A stretch of DNA of 64,000 nt. Source: Paragordius varius (taxonomy: Eukaryota > Nematomorpha). The translations under genes and the position numbers were made by a program. The notes below the pieces were generated by a model, which searched no databases, was not told the DNA's origin, and saw only the letters and a list, made by a program, of their open reading frames with translations. Positions 1 through 13,690 of this stretch are shown here, piece by piece. The DNA lies in NCBI GenBank assembly GCA_964247055.1, contig OZ176055.1, positions 1,364,001-1,428,000 of the forward strand, in the 5' to 3' direction. Within the stretch, counting starts at the first letter, position 1. Each line of letters starts with the position of its first letter.

Positions 1-1968
1 AGTTTCAGAGATAATTATTCTTAAAAATTTGCAATAAATAAAGGAAAGATAAAATAAAAACATAATTAATAAAAAGAATGTTTTTAATTTTTCTTATACG
101 TTTATGCATAGGCTCAAATATTGTTTACTCGAAAATCATTCGTGATCCCTTTTTAAAGAAAAGAATGACATTATACAAATCCCCAGAAATGTGATTAACT
201 GAACTCGTATGGCTTCTTAAGTTTTTTGAAAATTAGCTCCAAAATCACGCCATTTTTGTATGGCGTCTCATTTAAACCGGTAGACCCCTATCCACAGGCC
301 TATATGGAAAAAAGAGCTAAGTTAAATTTTTTGCCTTTATAGGGGATATGTTTGGAATCATCTTTGAGACCATCGTCTCATGTGTTATTCGAAAAAACAA
401 AACTAAATAATCCTAATATGATGGCGTATTTTTAGGGCATAAAAGCCCCAAATTAACGGCTAATTAAGAAAAGCTCGACCTTAATTTTTATCTAGTCACG
501 GGTAATATTTCCGTCTTTTAATGAGCTCATATGACTTCATAATTTTCTAGCTCCATTTTTATATAGTGGCGCAGTTTTTGGCGGGTAGCTCCCTACCCAG
601 GGGCAGGTATAAAAAAGCGTGGGGCAAAATTTTTGCCCTTATATGGGGAATATCTGGAATTATCATGGATTCCATATGTTCCTATAAATTCTTGGAAATA
701 TTGCTTCAAAACCAATAAGTTGTTCTATGGCGGCACATTTTTCAGGGCGTAAAACTTTACTTAACGACTCATTAAAACAACGCCCCCATACTAAAATATT
801 TGTTTTTAAGGGGTATAAAATAATTTGAGCCCTTATTGAAATCAAGTCTCATGTTTTTTGAAAGTGGCTCCAAAGGATGCTGTATCGATACGGTGACCCA
901 GTTTTACGCGGGTAGCCTTCTAACCAGGCGCGAAACAAATAATTCGGGTAATACCTGGAATCATGATTGATCCCATATCGTGAAATTTTCGAAAAATTAC
1001 TCAAAACCAAAAAGTCATTCTATGGTGGCGTATTTTTCAGCTCAAAAACCTAATTAAGGATGTAATTTAATAAAACAGCTCACCTTAAATTTTGCTTTTT
1101 TCCGGGTAATACTCAAACCCTTATTGAACTCATATGGCCTGATAAGTTGCCAAGTCACGCTGTGTCGATAAGATGGCGCAGTTGTAGGCGGGTAGCCTCC
1201 TAGCCTGAGGCCAATATAAAAAAGACGTTCTATAAAAAAAATTTGCCTTTATAGGGACCTGGAATCATGATTGATTCCTTAGCTCTAATTACTAAAAAAA
1301 CATTCTATTGTGGCGCATTTTTCAGGGGGTGAAGGGCCTTAACGGCTAATTTTAAAAAACCCACGGCCTAAATTTTTGCCTTATTACGAGTAATATTATA
1401 AGCACTATTGAACTCTAATGGCTTGATTGATTTTATGGAATTTAGCCCCAACGGCACACTATTTCGTGACAGGGCAGTTTTTAGCGGGTATCTCCTTACC
1501 CAGCAGCCAATATAAAAAAACGCACGACAAATTTTTTTCCTTTTAACAGGAAATGCCTAGAATCCATTGGATTTTTACGGTATCATACCCTTGACCAAAA
1601 ATAGATTCAAAAAATTATTTTTGTGAACTTTTTTGAAAAAATGGCATTCTACCGGGGGAATGGGTAAAAAGAGGGTTTAAATTAAAAGGCGAACTGACTA
1701 TGTTAATTAGATTTGAAATCGAATGGTCTAACACGTTTTCCGGAAAATTATCTCAAAGACACAATTTTTGTCGACTTTGTTTTCAAAAAAACCGTTTTTC
1801 ACACGGGGTAGGCTCGAACTTGGGGCTTAATTTAACATAAGGCTTAGCTATCGTCGGGGAATTCATTAATGATTATATTTTTTCGGCATTTGGATTTGAA
1901 TGGGTCTACAGGTTTTCCGAAAACAGATCACAAAGCCACCACTTTCCATTTTTATAAATATATAGATT
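1..1968 (+). repeat. Large non-coding repeat, copy A (about 300-bp internal units)
   Basis: No long reading frame. The motif pair 'gcgggtagc...ctacccag' recurs near 580, 908, 1188 and 1482, so the body is built of units about 280-330 bp apart. Each unit also carries 'ttttgcctttata', 'gaatcatgattgattcc' and 'gcgcatttttcaggg' segments. The copy ends in a terminal block finishing 'tttataaatatatagatt' (to 1968) that is shared by the other copies. The first bases resemble the inside edge of the other end, so a few bases lie outside the window. Read in reverse it begins TCTATATATTTATAAAAATG, which suggests a Helitron or Helentron derivative; that is an inference. Confidence 0.8.
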
Positions 1969-3885
1969 ACTTTTTCCAGCAAAAAGACAATAAAAAGCTA
2001 TCACAAGATCATAAAAGCCAGCACAATAAAAACCTAAACCATTAAGATCCATATTTACCCATACCCCCTTCCAAAAATTTTTTTATAATGAATATCATTA
2101 ATATTTTTGGCATAGGAGGGAAATATTCAGCAGTATTTTACCTTCAAGGTCGGCATAATTTGTTACAAAATGTTAAAGAGGCGTGGTGTCGCATAAATTT
2201 GCATTTTATGGATGTAGCTACTATTTGACACTGGTAAAAATGCATTGCATTTTCTATATTATTAATAAATTTATTTTACCTAAATAAAGTTATTTTTAGA
2301 GGCTGTTTTATCCACGGGTATCATATTAAATTATTTAAAATATATTAGTTTCAATAATCAATATAACATAATCGTAGCTTCAAAACTCATTATATAAATT
2401 GTACTTAGCATTATTCGATTTCAAAATTTTTACAGAAAATTATTTACTGCACCTCAATTTTTTAATAATGTTTCTTTCAATGAAATCTAGATATTTGACA
2501 AAATCTGTTTGTTACATAAATTATATAAAGTTTTGGTCAAGTAATAATAGTTTATTTGTTTTGGACCATTCTCGTTTCTTATAATTTTGAGAATAAAATT
2601 GGTACCAATATATTTATTGCAAGCCTAATTTGTAAGGTAAAAACAGCACTTCGGTTAATCGGAAAATTCCGACAAAGAACATTACTTTAAATCAATTGAA
2701 AAGATTTCTGGTTATTGGCTTACACGGGGTTTATATTTAAAATTGTAAGATGTCGATTTTAAGCTTTTTTAATATTGAATTTACATGCTTAATAACACAT
2801 GTAAACAATTTTAGAGTGTTTTCAATCCCATTTGAATTACTTTTAAGGAGTCTTTGTATATTTAAATTAAAAAATAACCATTATCAGTGTATTTAAATTT
2901 AGAAAGCACCATACATGGCAAACGTATGATATGACCCCCTATGCTCTCGTATTTGTAAAAATGATCATTTTTATTGAGAAATTGCATTGTTAAATTGGTT
3001 ATTAATAAAAACGGTTACAATCGCGTTCATGATAAAAGTCAGACAAAATTCAGCATTTTCCTTCTCAATACACTTATGATCCTTAAACTAAACTAGAACG
3101 ATCCATGCTATATGCTAGAAAAAAATCAGCCCTCCATCAATCGTTTGTGATTCGCCACCAATATTTTTTGCGTAATTTTAATTTATGTTTTCGATTCCTT
3201 TAGATTTGTATAGCCATAAAATTTTAGGCACATTCAAATAAATTAACAAAACAATTTTATGGTTTTTTATTCGTCTATTTAATTCCGTTGTAGATATATT
3301 TAAATATATGCAAATTACGAGAAACACATGTTTTCACGGATTATAAAACATGATAACGAAAATAAAAATAAAATTTATTTATTCCATAGTAGTTAGCCAG
3401 TCAAATTAAGAGTGGCTTGAGTATTCTCATATAGCTTTCATCCATACCTCAATTAAGCTTGTTGTGGCCATCTTAAGACCGTTATAACAAAACAATAAAC
3501 AAAACGCCACTGAAAAAAAATGAATGAGAAATAAGCATAAAGTACACTCAAATTTTATACTTTACGGCTATTTAAATGTAATTTTGTCTTAAAAAAACCA
3601 TCATCTATCTATCTATTTCTTTTTTTACGACACACATAAAAAAAAACCAGACCAGTAAATTAAAATTGAATAAAAAATAACCGTTTTGAGACTTGGATCA
3701 TCTTCTCTCTTTATATATAAAAATTCCCTCTCGTTTTGTATGCAATTAAATTTTTTTATTGAATCACGTAGCCATTATCGGTATAAAAAGCAAGCTTGCT
3801 AAATTGATTACAACAATAACTTTCAATTATTCTCTTGTCAAAAAAATCCTTACAAGTTTTTTTTCTTCAAAATTATCCAAAAACG
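1969..3885. other. Intergenic AT-rich stretch
   Basis: No convincing exon or repeat structure seen on either strand. Short open frames such as 2399-2584 have AT-driven composition, no family match and no splice context. Confidence 0.5.
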
Positions 3886-6636
3886 ATGAAATCTTCCGCA
3901 ACAAATTCTTTTGGGACGGCAACCTCGACTCCAGTTACAGAAAATCCACTGGCTAAAGGAGAAAATGGTTTTTTTTATATTTTAATCATCAACTTAGTTT
4001 CAATAAAATTTTACATGAATTTTTAATGTTTCGAAATTAGTTTTTTTTTATTAAAATAAAATTAACTATCTAGCACTGTTGAGTAAACCGAATGCCTTAT
4101 TTACAATATAATTTGATACCATACAATATACATATTATATTTTTATTTCAAACATAATTTTTCTTTAATATTTGATGGTTTTATATATAACATATAACGG
4201 TAGCTTATGAGTTTATATAATAGGGAGAGTTTATTGACTTTTTATTTATTTTTTTTTCATACAAATGTATGAGAATAAAACCTTTAAAACACACATATTA
4301 TATATCTAATTTTTATTTGTTATTAATTAATATATTTTTTTAACCTAAACCCATACTTTTTATCCGTGCGGATTTAGTATACATGAACGAACTATCCGCT
4401 TTTGAGAAAAGAGTGTTCACTTGGTTTGGAAATAGTCAATTTAAGACTCCTGGAACCACTAAAATTCCGTAAAATATTATGCTGCTTTTAAAATTTCCTT
4501 ATTATTGATATATAACACCTTTTTTATACGTATAATCACAGGTAATATTAAATTTTCGTAAATTCACAGGTAATATCAAATTTTAACAATTTAACATCAA
4601 CTTGTATTATAATTTGCATGTTTTACAAAAGTTAAGGTTTATTAGATTTAAAGTTCATGTACCTTTTGTTTTATTATTGAGTTAACTTTTTATTTTATCA
4701 TTTTTATTTGAAGTTTCGGCTGTACCGCTCATAACTGTGGTTAATTTTTTTTTCAGATCAGAGCTATTTGAAAAATATTTTTTTCTAATATTTAAGAGTG
4801 TCATATTTTCAAGTATAAATTAAACAGCAGGGAAAATTCAAAATACTAAATCTCTAGAGTCTTTGAGAGATATATCGGTATGATAACAGTAATTTATATA
4901 TAACGTTATTTACGTTTTTATAATTTAAAAAATTTGGCAAAAACAGTGAATATAAAATAGAATAAAATATTACAATCTGTCTGGTATGAAAATTAGACTG
5001 TTATGTCTTTTCTTTAAAAAGATGCGTTGAGAATATTTTTGAAGGACTATTCTCTTGAGAATTCAAAATAACATCGGCTCATTTTACTTTGTCGATTCGA
5101 AAAAATGCTAATTTGTGTAGTCGAAAAATTTAAATTTTCAATAAGCTATTTAATGATTTTAATGATTTCAAAAATTAAGCATTTGTTATCTTTAAAGACT
5201 TGAGAGTTATGACTGGAAAGTTTTTATTATAGATAATTATTACACATTGATGGTTTATTTGAAATAATATATGCAAAAATGTAAAATACCGCCTCTTGTG
5301 CCTAGACTATAATTTACGACATTACTGACTTTAAATGAATTTTTTGCTTACATATTTATATAAACCTTTCGATTGTATGTCCGATATCTGAAAAGTTTAA
5401 CATTTCATGACTTATTGGGGCAGTATTATATCCTAGAGCGATTTAATATAATATTAAAATATTTAAGGTATTAGGCCGAATCTAACATTCCCTTACCTTT
5501 TATGGAGTTTTATAAATATGTTTATTTTAGTCTTTTAGTCACTTTATACAAAGTAAATTTTAAAAACCCATCTCAAACTTTTTCACCGCCATTTTTTTTC
5601 TATTTACTTTTTTAAATCGGTAATAAAATAGGCCGCAAATAAATGTATAATATGGTTATAATGTAAATAAATAACTTTAGTAAGCTTTTAGGCTGCATTT
5701 TACCAGCTAAACTTGATTTTTATTGATTCTAAAATCAGCTGTTATATACGTGTTTTGAAGGCGCCTGTAGTCGCAAATATAAGCTTTTTAATCTAATACA
5801 GGAGAACAATATTTGATACTCAAATTACCAAAACTTTCAAACCTGCATCTAGAAATTGAACTCAGGGACATAAAACTAACCCAATACGTCATCGCTAAAA
5901 AAATTTCAAAGGACATGAAGTGGTTAAATAAAATTGGCATCGAAATAAATTGTTATAAAGAAACGTTTTTCGCCAATAAATGTATTGGAAGCTTTTGTAT
6001 GATTATATTTTTATTTACACTCTATTGCAAATCGCGATGACATTTTAGGGTAGTTTTATGCCCCAAAGGTTAAATCGGTGAAAATTAATTTTAGAACACA
6101 CTTCTGCACTATTATATAAAATAACTTGGAAATATTATAGTTTTTTTAACTTCCATAGTCCCGATTCCGGATAGCTCCAAAACAGGAAAGAAGCAGGCAG
6201 CTGATATTAAAAGCAATAAATATCAAAAATTTGCTGGTAAATTGCAATCTGAATGCTTTCCATAGTTAATTATTTATTACCTTAATTCATATTTATTTGC
6301 CTGGCCTGTTGTATTCATGTAAAAAAATGAAAAATGAGGTCATGTTAAGAAAGCATAAATTTAATTTGTGACCACCCACCCTTTTCACTAATTTAATGTC
6401 CAATTTAAAGTTGACAGGGGCTGCAGATATCTTTCGAAGATATGTGTTAGAAAATTTATCGTTTTACTTTATTGGATTAAAATTTTTTATTTTTGTTTTT
6501 TTGATTGCATTTTAGACTCATTATGTTGGACAAAGCTAAAAGCAAATTCTGGATTACGATCAACATGGGAGCTATTTTGGCAAGTTCACTTTTCATAGTG
6601 GGCTACGCTTATAAATACAAGAAGGAAGATAATTGA
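3886..6636 (+). CDS. Small single-pass membrane protein, three exons, unassigned
   Basis: Exons 3886-3967, 4378-4468 and 6516-6636 join in frame (phases 1 and 2) to a 97-residue protein ending at TGA 6634-6636; all splice sites are GT-AG. The start is the first ATG (MKSSATNSF) and no acceptor is seen just upstream. The N-terminal half is polar, with the segment ELSAFEKRVFTWFG. It is followed by a hydrophobic helix near residues 69-87 (FWITINMGAILASSLFIVGY) and a basic KYKKEDN tail. I do not recognise the family. The layout (aromatic FxxxWFG, linker, last helix) resembles the C-terminal end of SLC5 sodium/solute transporters, so this could be the tail of a longer protein whose other exons I missed. 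The second intron is long (2,047 nt) and holds an unexplained 75-codon frame near 5813-6040. Confidence 0.55.
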
Positions 6637-7467
6637 AATCTTTATTTTATTTTATTTTCCAAATTCAAATCCAAAAAACCAATTAATTTAATTTTTGCTA
6701 ATGAAACAACAAAACAAAATATAAAATTGGAAAAAAAGATATATTAAAAAATTTAAATCATGTGGTTTCATATCATTCTGCACTTTGTTTGTCATTTAAA
6801 ATTTATTATCTTTTAGTTTTTTTAGAGAGATATAGATTAACTCAAACATTACATTAAAATAAAAGCACAAATTAAATAGTGAAAAAAATTATAAAAAAGC
6901 TTTTAATTTAATTAATTAATTTTCATTGTGTTCTTACAGTGTTTTTTTTTCATATATATAAAAAATGACAAATTGAGCCAATTTTGCCATAAAAATTTTA
7001 CATTTAAAGTCTGTTCTAATATATATAAAGATATAACTGCTATAAATTCAGATAGTTTAATAGAGATATATTTATTTAGAATATATACTGTATCAAATTG
7101 TTTAAACATTAATATATAATTAATTACATTTTGTGATGATCTTCCAATAACAATATCCTCTTATCTCTAATCTTATAGATCATAATAATAATAAATTTAT
7201 TTTGTCATTTTTCGATTTAAATTTTTTTAGTTATTTATTAACAAAGTAAAGGTAAATGTTCATTTTGCGACAACTATTTTTATATTCTATGAAAATATTG
7301 GCACCTCTCTCGCTCGACAAAAGGCATATAGGATGGCCTTGAAAATAATAAATTTACCTATATGTATAAATATTATTAAATTATCAATATGTTTTGATTT
7401 TACGTAATTAAATTATAAATGTGGCAAGATATTATTTATTTTATAAATGTGAGGGGATAAATAAATA
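6637..7467. other. Intergenic AT-rich stretch
   Basis: No gene or repeat recognised. Overlapping 60-65 codon frames on both strands near 6912-7119 are AT-rich chance frames. Confidence 0.5.
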
Positions 7468-7626
7468 CAGTGGCGTATGGCATAAAGCAATATTAGTCCA
7501 TATAAGAATGATTTTTTTTCAAAAAACCTAGTTGTATACTCACATATCCATAATATCCCCTTGTTTTTAAATAAAACCTTTTTTATGCTTTTATTGACTA
7601 ATATTTTTTTATGCCATACGCTACTG
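7468..7626. mobile_element. 159-bp MITE with about 32-bp terminal inverted repeats and TA duplication
   Basis: The left end begins CAGTGGCGTATGGCATAAA. The right end, reverse-complemented, begins CAGTAGCGTATGGCATAAA, and the match continues through AATATTAGTC. A TA dinucleotide flanks each end (7466-7467 and 7627-7628), the target duplication of Tc1/mariner-type elements. It has no coding capacity, so it depends on an outside transposase. Confidence 0.85.
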
Positions 7627-8906
7627 TAAATACAGTAACGAAGCTCTTATTGGTATTGTTAGTTTTAAAATTGGCTAAAAGTATATTTAAATAACATGTC
7701 TGTTGAAATGTATGAGATTTTTCATTTATTAGTTACATATTTAATTACAAACTGTATTTTTCCACAATTTTCAAATATGTAACTATTAAAAAGGAAAAAT
7801 TACATAGTACTTGAGCAGACGTATAATTTTAAAATTCGTTTGACCCATAACTGATTTGACCAAATAGCTCCAGTTATTGCATTGTACTAATTTCGAAAAA
7901 CTGGCAAAAATTCTATGTAATATTTTCTCACACATGAAAGGACAAAAATTACGTTTTCTAAATAATGTAATCAGTTAAAAACTTAATGGTAAATTCCATA
8001 TTTAAAAAAAATAATGCGATTCCTAGGCTTTTGTTGTCATATAAAGTGTCATTTTTTGAGTTTTACCATTCAAATTATTTGGTTTACTACCCTAAGATAT
8101 GTACACCCCAAAAAAGACAAAAAAAATTATACCTCTTATATATTTTTGTGGCTAGAGTTGGGTATGAGACCGTGGATAAAAACTTGAAAATCAAGACTCT
8201 AACTGTGACATCGTAAAAACCAGTTTAGACATCAATATTTACTCCATAAAAACCAGGGCCAAAAATTACTGATAATCAGTTGTCTGACTCGTGCATTTTA
8301 CTTTTTCACACCCTGTTTTTGCGGATAATGAACTAGCGTTGTTAATTGCGAACCGCGTAAATTTAATTAATAATTTAAATCACTCCCAAACGCAGCCCAC
8401 CTTTAGAAACAGCTAAATATATTACCATATGGCACAACACATTTATAATTGCAATTATAATTCAGCTAAAATTATATGAATTTATTGGGTCAATATTCGA
8501 TTACTTTTATAATCTTTGTCAAACGTAAAAAATAAAATTAAAATATAAACTAAAAGTAAAAATATTTACTGAGATATGAAACTACAGTCATTTATACTCT
8601 ATTTTATCAAAAATTTACTTTTTTTCGTTAAATGGTAAAAATATTTGGTAAAGAATGGAAAAACAAGAGCTCTATGTTATTAACCATATCATATTCAAAG
8701 TAAAAAAAATGTGGGGAAATGGCGTCGGAAATCTTTGGTAAAAAAATGAAAATCTTAAAAGATTGTCAAAGGTGAATGGTAATATTTCTGTTAATTTTTT
8801 TAACAAAATTTTATTACTATTTTTTCGAATTTTTTTTTATTTAAAACAAAACTAAACCACGTAAATTTTATTTTTAATAGGCGAAAAAAATATTTATTAT
8901 AATCTA
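7627..8906. other. Intergenic stretch before repeat copy B
   Basis: A 76-codon frame at 7986-8216 has no recognisable motif or splice context. Nothing else supported. Confidence 0.4.
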
Positions 8907-10560
8907 TCTATATATTTTTAAAAATGGAGAGTGGTGGCTTTGTGATCTGTTTACGGAAAACCGATAGACCCATTCAAATCCAAATGTCGAAAAAATGCAA
9001 TCATTAATGAATGCCCCGACAATAGCTTCGCCCTTTTTTGAATTAGGGCCCCAGTTCGGGCCCATCCCGTGTAAAAAACGGGTTTTTAAAAATCGTGTCT
9101 TTGAGACAATTTTCTGGAAAACGTGTTGGACCATTCAATTTCAAATATAATACTTATTTTCAATTGCGCCGAACATAGGCGGCTCACTTTTTTAACTTAG
9201 GCCCTCTTTGGCCGCTACCCCCAGAAAATTTTTTTCAAAAAATTAAGTCCACAAAAATAATTTTTTGAATCTATTTTTCGCCACCGTAAAAATTTAATAA
9301 GGATTCCTCCCTGTTAAAAGGCAAAACTTTAGTCGTGCGTTTCTTTTATATTGGCTGTCGGGTAAGGAGCTACCCGCTAAAAACTGATCCGTTATGTCGT
9401 AATATCGTACCCTTGGGGCTAAATTTAAGAAAACCTATCAGACCATATGAGTTCAATCCGTGCTTAAAAAATTACCCGTAACAAGGCAAAAATATAGCTC
9501 GCACGGTTTTTTAAATTAGCCGTTAATTAGGCCCTTCACGCCCTAAAAAATGCGCCACCATAGAATGATTTTTAATTTTGGGGCAATTAAAACTAAGGAT
9601 AGCATATAGAATAAATCATGATTCCAGATTTTCTCCGTGAATAAAAATTAAATTAAGCGCTTTTTTGCATCAATTTCTGGGTAGGGCTTTACTCGCCTAA
9701 AACTGCGGCACTATATCGAAGTTCCGTTGTTTAGAAGTTTTTTTCAGAAAACTTATCAGGTCACATAAGTTTTATACGGGCCTGAAATATTACCTGTGAA
9801 AAGGCAAAAATTTAAATCGAGTGGTTTTTTAATATTAGCCATTAATTAGGCCCTTTGCATCCTAAAAATGCGCTATCATTGAACTATTTAATAGTTTTGA
9901 AGCTTTTCTTCCAAAAACTATTAATAACATATGAAATGAATGATGATTTTCCCTCTAAGGCAAAAATTTTATCGAACGTCTTTTTTATATAGGTTTCTGG
10001 CTGGGAGATACCCGCCAACAACTGCGTCACCATATCGATGCAGCACAGAAAACCTAGGACTAATAGGAATATAAGAAATCCATGATTTCCAGACATTGCC
10101 CATATTAAGGCAAAAATTTTGCCCAACGCTTTTTTATACCCCTGGGTAAAGAGCTACCCGCCAAAAACTGTGCACTGTATATCAATTGCGTTGTTTGGAG
10201 CTAATTTGTTGTAATTTTATGAAGCCATATGAGCTCATTAAAAGCTTGAAATATTACCCATAACTAGGAAAAGAAGGTCAGGTTTTTTTTATAAGCTGTT
10301 AATTTGGGACCCTTATGACCTAAAACGCCATCAATCACGATTATCTAGTGTTTAAGTATTTTTTCGCATAACCCATGAGACGATGGTATCAAAGATAATT
10401 CCAAATATTCCTATAAAGGCAAAGAATTTAACTGCTTTTTCCATATAGGTCTATGGGTAGGGGTCTATCGGTAAGACGCCATAAAAAATGGCTTAGTTTT
10501 GGACCTAATTTTCATAAAACTTAAGAAGTCATACCTGATGTCAAAAATAAAGGTTTTTTG
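8907..10560 (-). repeat. Large non-coding repeat, copy B (reverse orientation)
   Basis: Begins with the family terminal block TCTATATATTTTTAAAAATG, then the shared 'gtggtggctttgtgatctg' and 'attcaaatccaaatgtcg' segments. It runs through the same unit series as copy A in reverse ('gagctacccgcc', 'gcgccaccatagaatgat', 'attacccgtaa'). Homology fades near 10,540-10,560 and the far terminus is not recognisable. Non-coding. Confidence 0.75.
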
Positions 10561-10923
10561 CACGTTTCACCCAATAATTGCCTATGTTTTTTTCTACTAA
10601 TATCATTGCGGAATAAATATAATTTGTGTTAACATTGTTAAAATTTGGTGTGGTTGGGCCTTTATACTATTAAACGCGCTCAACAAAAAGATATCACAAT
10701 GAATAAAACAAAATTATAACGATGTAATCAATTGTATATATAAGGGAAATCCAAACTGAATGCGTTTCATCCTAAAATGCTCTATTTTGGAAAATTTAAA
10801 AAACAATTATATGAATATACCAGTTTACCACTATTAAATCCTATATGTTTTTTTCTATGATCATTGTTTTAAAAAAGGCAAGATATCATCTCTGATACTT
10901 ATAATAAATGATTAAAATTGTTT
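10561..10923. other. Spacer between repeat copy B and transposase remnant
   Basis: AT-rich. It probably belongs in part to the adjoining DNA transposon, but I see no coding motif in it. Confidence 0.35.
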
Positions 10924-11390
10924 TCATTCTGCAACCTTAGTTTTTTTTGAGCAACAACAATCGAAACTCTTTTCGAAAAAACATAATAATTTTGAAAAGA
11001 TTTTGTGTTTCTTTCGTCGTACAATCTTTTGATTCTGCAAATTGTTCCCAGAATATAGTGCATCTTGGTTTTTTTTCATAATGAAATTTAATTTGTGAAA
11101 AAAACATTCAATAGGATTGAGTTGGGGCAAATTAGGTGATAAATATATTGTTTCTTAAATTACCCAAAATAGAACATTTATGAATGGGTGCGTTGTCGCA
11201 AATGACAAACGCATCTTGTGGTAACATAGCCAAAGACTTCTTAAAAAATGGCTTAAAAGTCTCGCCATTAAACGCCGCTCCCTGTTTGATGTTATAATTA
11301 ACAATACTGCCTGGGGCGCTGAAAACGTTATGATGTTACACCATATAATCTAAAGATAATCATGGGACATGGCTAATAAATATTGAATAT
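10924..11390 (-). pseudogene. Decayed IS630/Tc1-mariner-type transposase, C-terminal part
   Basis: On the minus strand the translated pieces read FVICDNAPIHK (second catalytic Asp block of DDE_3 transposases) and then PQLNPIECFFHKLN (the 'SPxLNPIE' block with the third acidic residue). They are preceded by FNGETFKPFFKKS. The reading frame changes and contains stops between the blocks, and the N-terminal DNA-binding part is missing, so the gene is dead. Part of the same coding sequence recurs at 13,130-13,215 and 15,060-15,140 in the long inverted repeat. Confidence 0.8.
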
Positions 11391-12463
11391 GAGTAAACTT
11401 ATTCTTATAAAATATTTTATAAAACAGTAAAAATTGAGAATATTCAGACAAAATATAAAAACCAAACGACAAATATATTTTTAAAATGATAACCATACTT
11501 CTATAAACTTAAAATCAATGAGAAATTTTTAAATGTATAATTGAGTCTGTTACCATTTTTGCATTTATATTCCTTATTTTACATTCGAAATGATGTAAAA
11601 CAGGTTTAAATATATGGTTTTATTTAAGAAAAATTTTTTTTCGATTTGTCTGTCAAATTTTAAACTGTAAGCTTACTGATAATTAAACATTCCTAACTTT
11701 AATTCTAATCTTATTTATATTTAGAAACACCATACGCCTCGAATGTTATGATAAGATCCCTAACAGTAGCAAGTTATGATAAAATTAACAAATTAACCGA
11801 ATATTTATCCTCATTTAATGTCAAAATCATGATAAACCATAAAGATGAACCCAAAGACTACAACAATAATACCATAAATCAACAAAATGATTTGATTTCA
11901 TTTGAATAAATTGTTATCTATATAGATACGTTCGATTAATTAATTAGAATAAAATTTTAAACTAACGACTGAATATTTTTTAATCATAAAAAAATATAAT
12001 GGTTAGAATGGGAAAACTTAGATTTGGGTAAAAATTGTAGAAATAAAAATGTTTTTTACCATGTAAAGACGCGCAAACAACGCATTTTAAATTGAATTAA
12101 CTATGTAGATATAAAACTAACCAGAAGTTATAGATAGGACTTTTATGTATTATTGGCATTTTGTGATCATATAATTAGGTTTATAAATCTTTGTTGGATC
12201 AATAGTTTATAGGTAATCGCTCAGAAGGGTTAACATAGAACTCGTTTTTTCGATTTTATGTTCGGATTTTTCTACGCTCTCCTTTTTGCGACTTAAAATT
12301 GACAAAATTTTTGATACATATTTTGGTAATAATTTTTTATGCACCCCTGCATAAAATTATATTAGATGAGAAAAATTGTTTTGTTTAAATTGGTATTGTA
12401 GGTTTTACGCTTTGATTTATTTACAGGCTTTATCAGCTATCCTAATTGATATTATGGCTATTT

Positions 12464-12682
12464 CAACAAATGTTGTTGTGGAAATACTTCATGTCAAAAA
12501 TTAAAACCCTAAATTTTTTGGCAGCTTAAATTTTAAACATAAGATTTAAACTACTATTAATTTTAACATTTTTTGCTAGTTCATTATTGAGAAAGATTCA
12601 TTCAGAAAACTTGTTTATTAATGATGTATTTGAAATATTCGGCCAAATATTTTGGAGGGCCTCGTGTTGGCCACCCCCGGTC
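12464..12682 (-). mobile_element. hAT-like MITE end nested in the left arm
   Basis: Reverse-complemented, the end reads 'ctagaccgggggtggccaac' followed by 'gaggccctcc', matching the CAGGGGTG(T/G)CCAAC start of the hAT-like family seen at 17,191 and 31,734. The far boundary is estimated from where the resemblance to the 17,191 copy fades. A mirrored copy lies in the right arm at about 13,712-13,975. Confidence 0.5.
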
Positions 12683-12732
12683 TAGTTATATTCAGTAACT
12701 CTAAATATACTGTTTAGAGTATCTTTTTTTTC

Positions 12733-12880
12733 TTTGTTTAAAGGGTAATGACTCAAATTGTATCCAAGGCTTTAACACTCGCTTTCCCATGGCTGACAGT
12801 GATGATGGAAAAATTGCGCAATTTCGGGCTTCCAAAGTTTGATAGTCCGGCGCGGTTACCTACTATACCCTAAAACCAAA
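12733..12880 (-). mobile_element. tRNA-derived SINE, left-arm copy
   Basis: The reverse complement matches the SINE at 56,910-57,100. It has the tRNA-like head ('gtatagtaggtaaccgcgcc'), then the family tail 'ccatcatcactgtcagcc' and 'cgagtgttaaagcctt'. The box B region is degraded here. Confidence 0.65.
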
Positions 12881-13129
12881 TATGAATCGGTAATTTTTAT
12901 ATGTCATCTTTGACACTTGTCCCTAGGGTTGTGCATTTGACTGCCTTCTCAAAAAAGTCCGGTCAGACCCAGTCAATATACCCTTGGACAAAATATATTA
13001 TTTAGATATGTCATGGTTTTGATTGAGAGTAAAAATTCGGTAAGGCACCGTCAGGACAGGCACCAATCGTAAAGGGCTTTCATAAAGGTATATCTTTATT
13101 ATTAGAAAACGTCTCTTTGTTCTGTATGA

Positions 13130-13215
13130 TTGGCACATAGAGTGTTGTTAATTATAGCATTAAACAGGTAGCGTTTAATGGCGAGACTTTTAAGCCATTT
13201 TTGGAGGAGTCTTTT
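13130..13215 (+). pseudogene. Transposase fragment in the inverted-repeat spacer
   Basis: The plus-strand frame reads VVNYSIKQ, then FNGETFKPFLEESF, the same coding segment as the minus-strand fragment at about 11,230-11,310. It begins where the right-arm transposase segment at 15,060-15,140 stops, so the two together look like a rearranged, order-swapped copy. Confidence 0.65.
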
Positions 13216-13539
13216 TAAAGATTTATATATTATAAAGTATATCTATGAAAGCACGCCATCTTTTTATTACAGTATACAGCGGGGATAGTATATAGTTTAA
13301 TCTTTTAAATGTAATGCAAATGTGGTCCACAATCGAACCGCAATAGAAGAAACGTTTAAATTAGCTATTTGATTTAAGTTGGTATTTTCAATTTCCAATT
13401 TTTACTTTCTCCCTGGAAATATTTATATAACTGAAGTTTTACCAAACTTACAGTGAAATTTGCTTATTGCGTGGATTTCTAAATAGGGACACATGTCAAA
13501 GATGACATATAAAAATTACCGATTCGTATTTGGTTTTAA

Positions 13540-13690
13540 GGTATAACAGGTAGAGCGCCGGACTCTCAAACTTTCGAAGCCCGAAGCTGCGCAAATTTTC
13601 CATCATCACTGTCAGCCCTGGGAAGGCGAGTGTTAAAGCCTTCACAAGTCTGGAATTTAAGACAAAGGAAGAAAAGTTACAAACGTTATA
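13540..13690 (+). mobile_element. tRNA-derived SINE, right-arm copy
   Basis: Head 'ggtataacaggtagagcgcc', body 'ccatcatcactgtcagccct', then 'gcgagtgttaaagccttcac'. It mirrors the left-arm copy and matches 56,910-57,100. Confidence 0.65.

Noticed and set aside
5813-6040. 75-codon plus-strand frame with varied codons
   Set aside because: No start context, family match or compatible splice phases with the surrounding gene; kept only as a note.
8904-9134. 76-codon minus-strand frame and similar ones at 18,547, 19,584, 39,184, 61,579 and 62,447
   Set aside because: They recur in every copy of the large repeat at the same place, with frame breaks and no protein match; chance frames in non-coding units.
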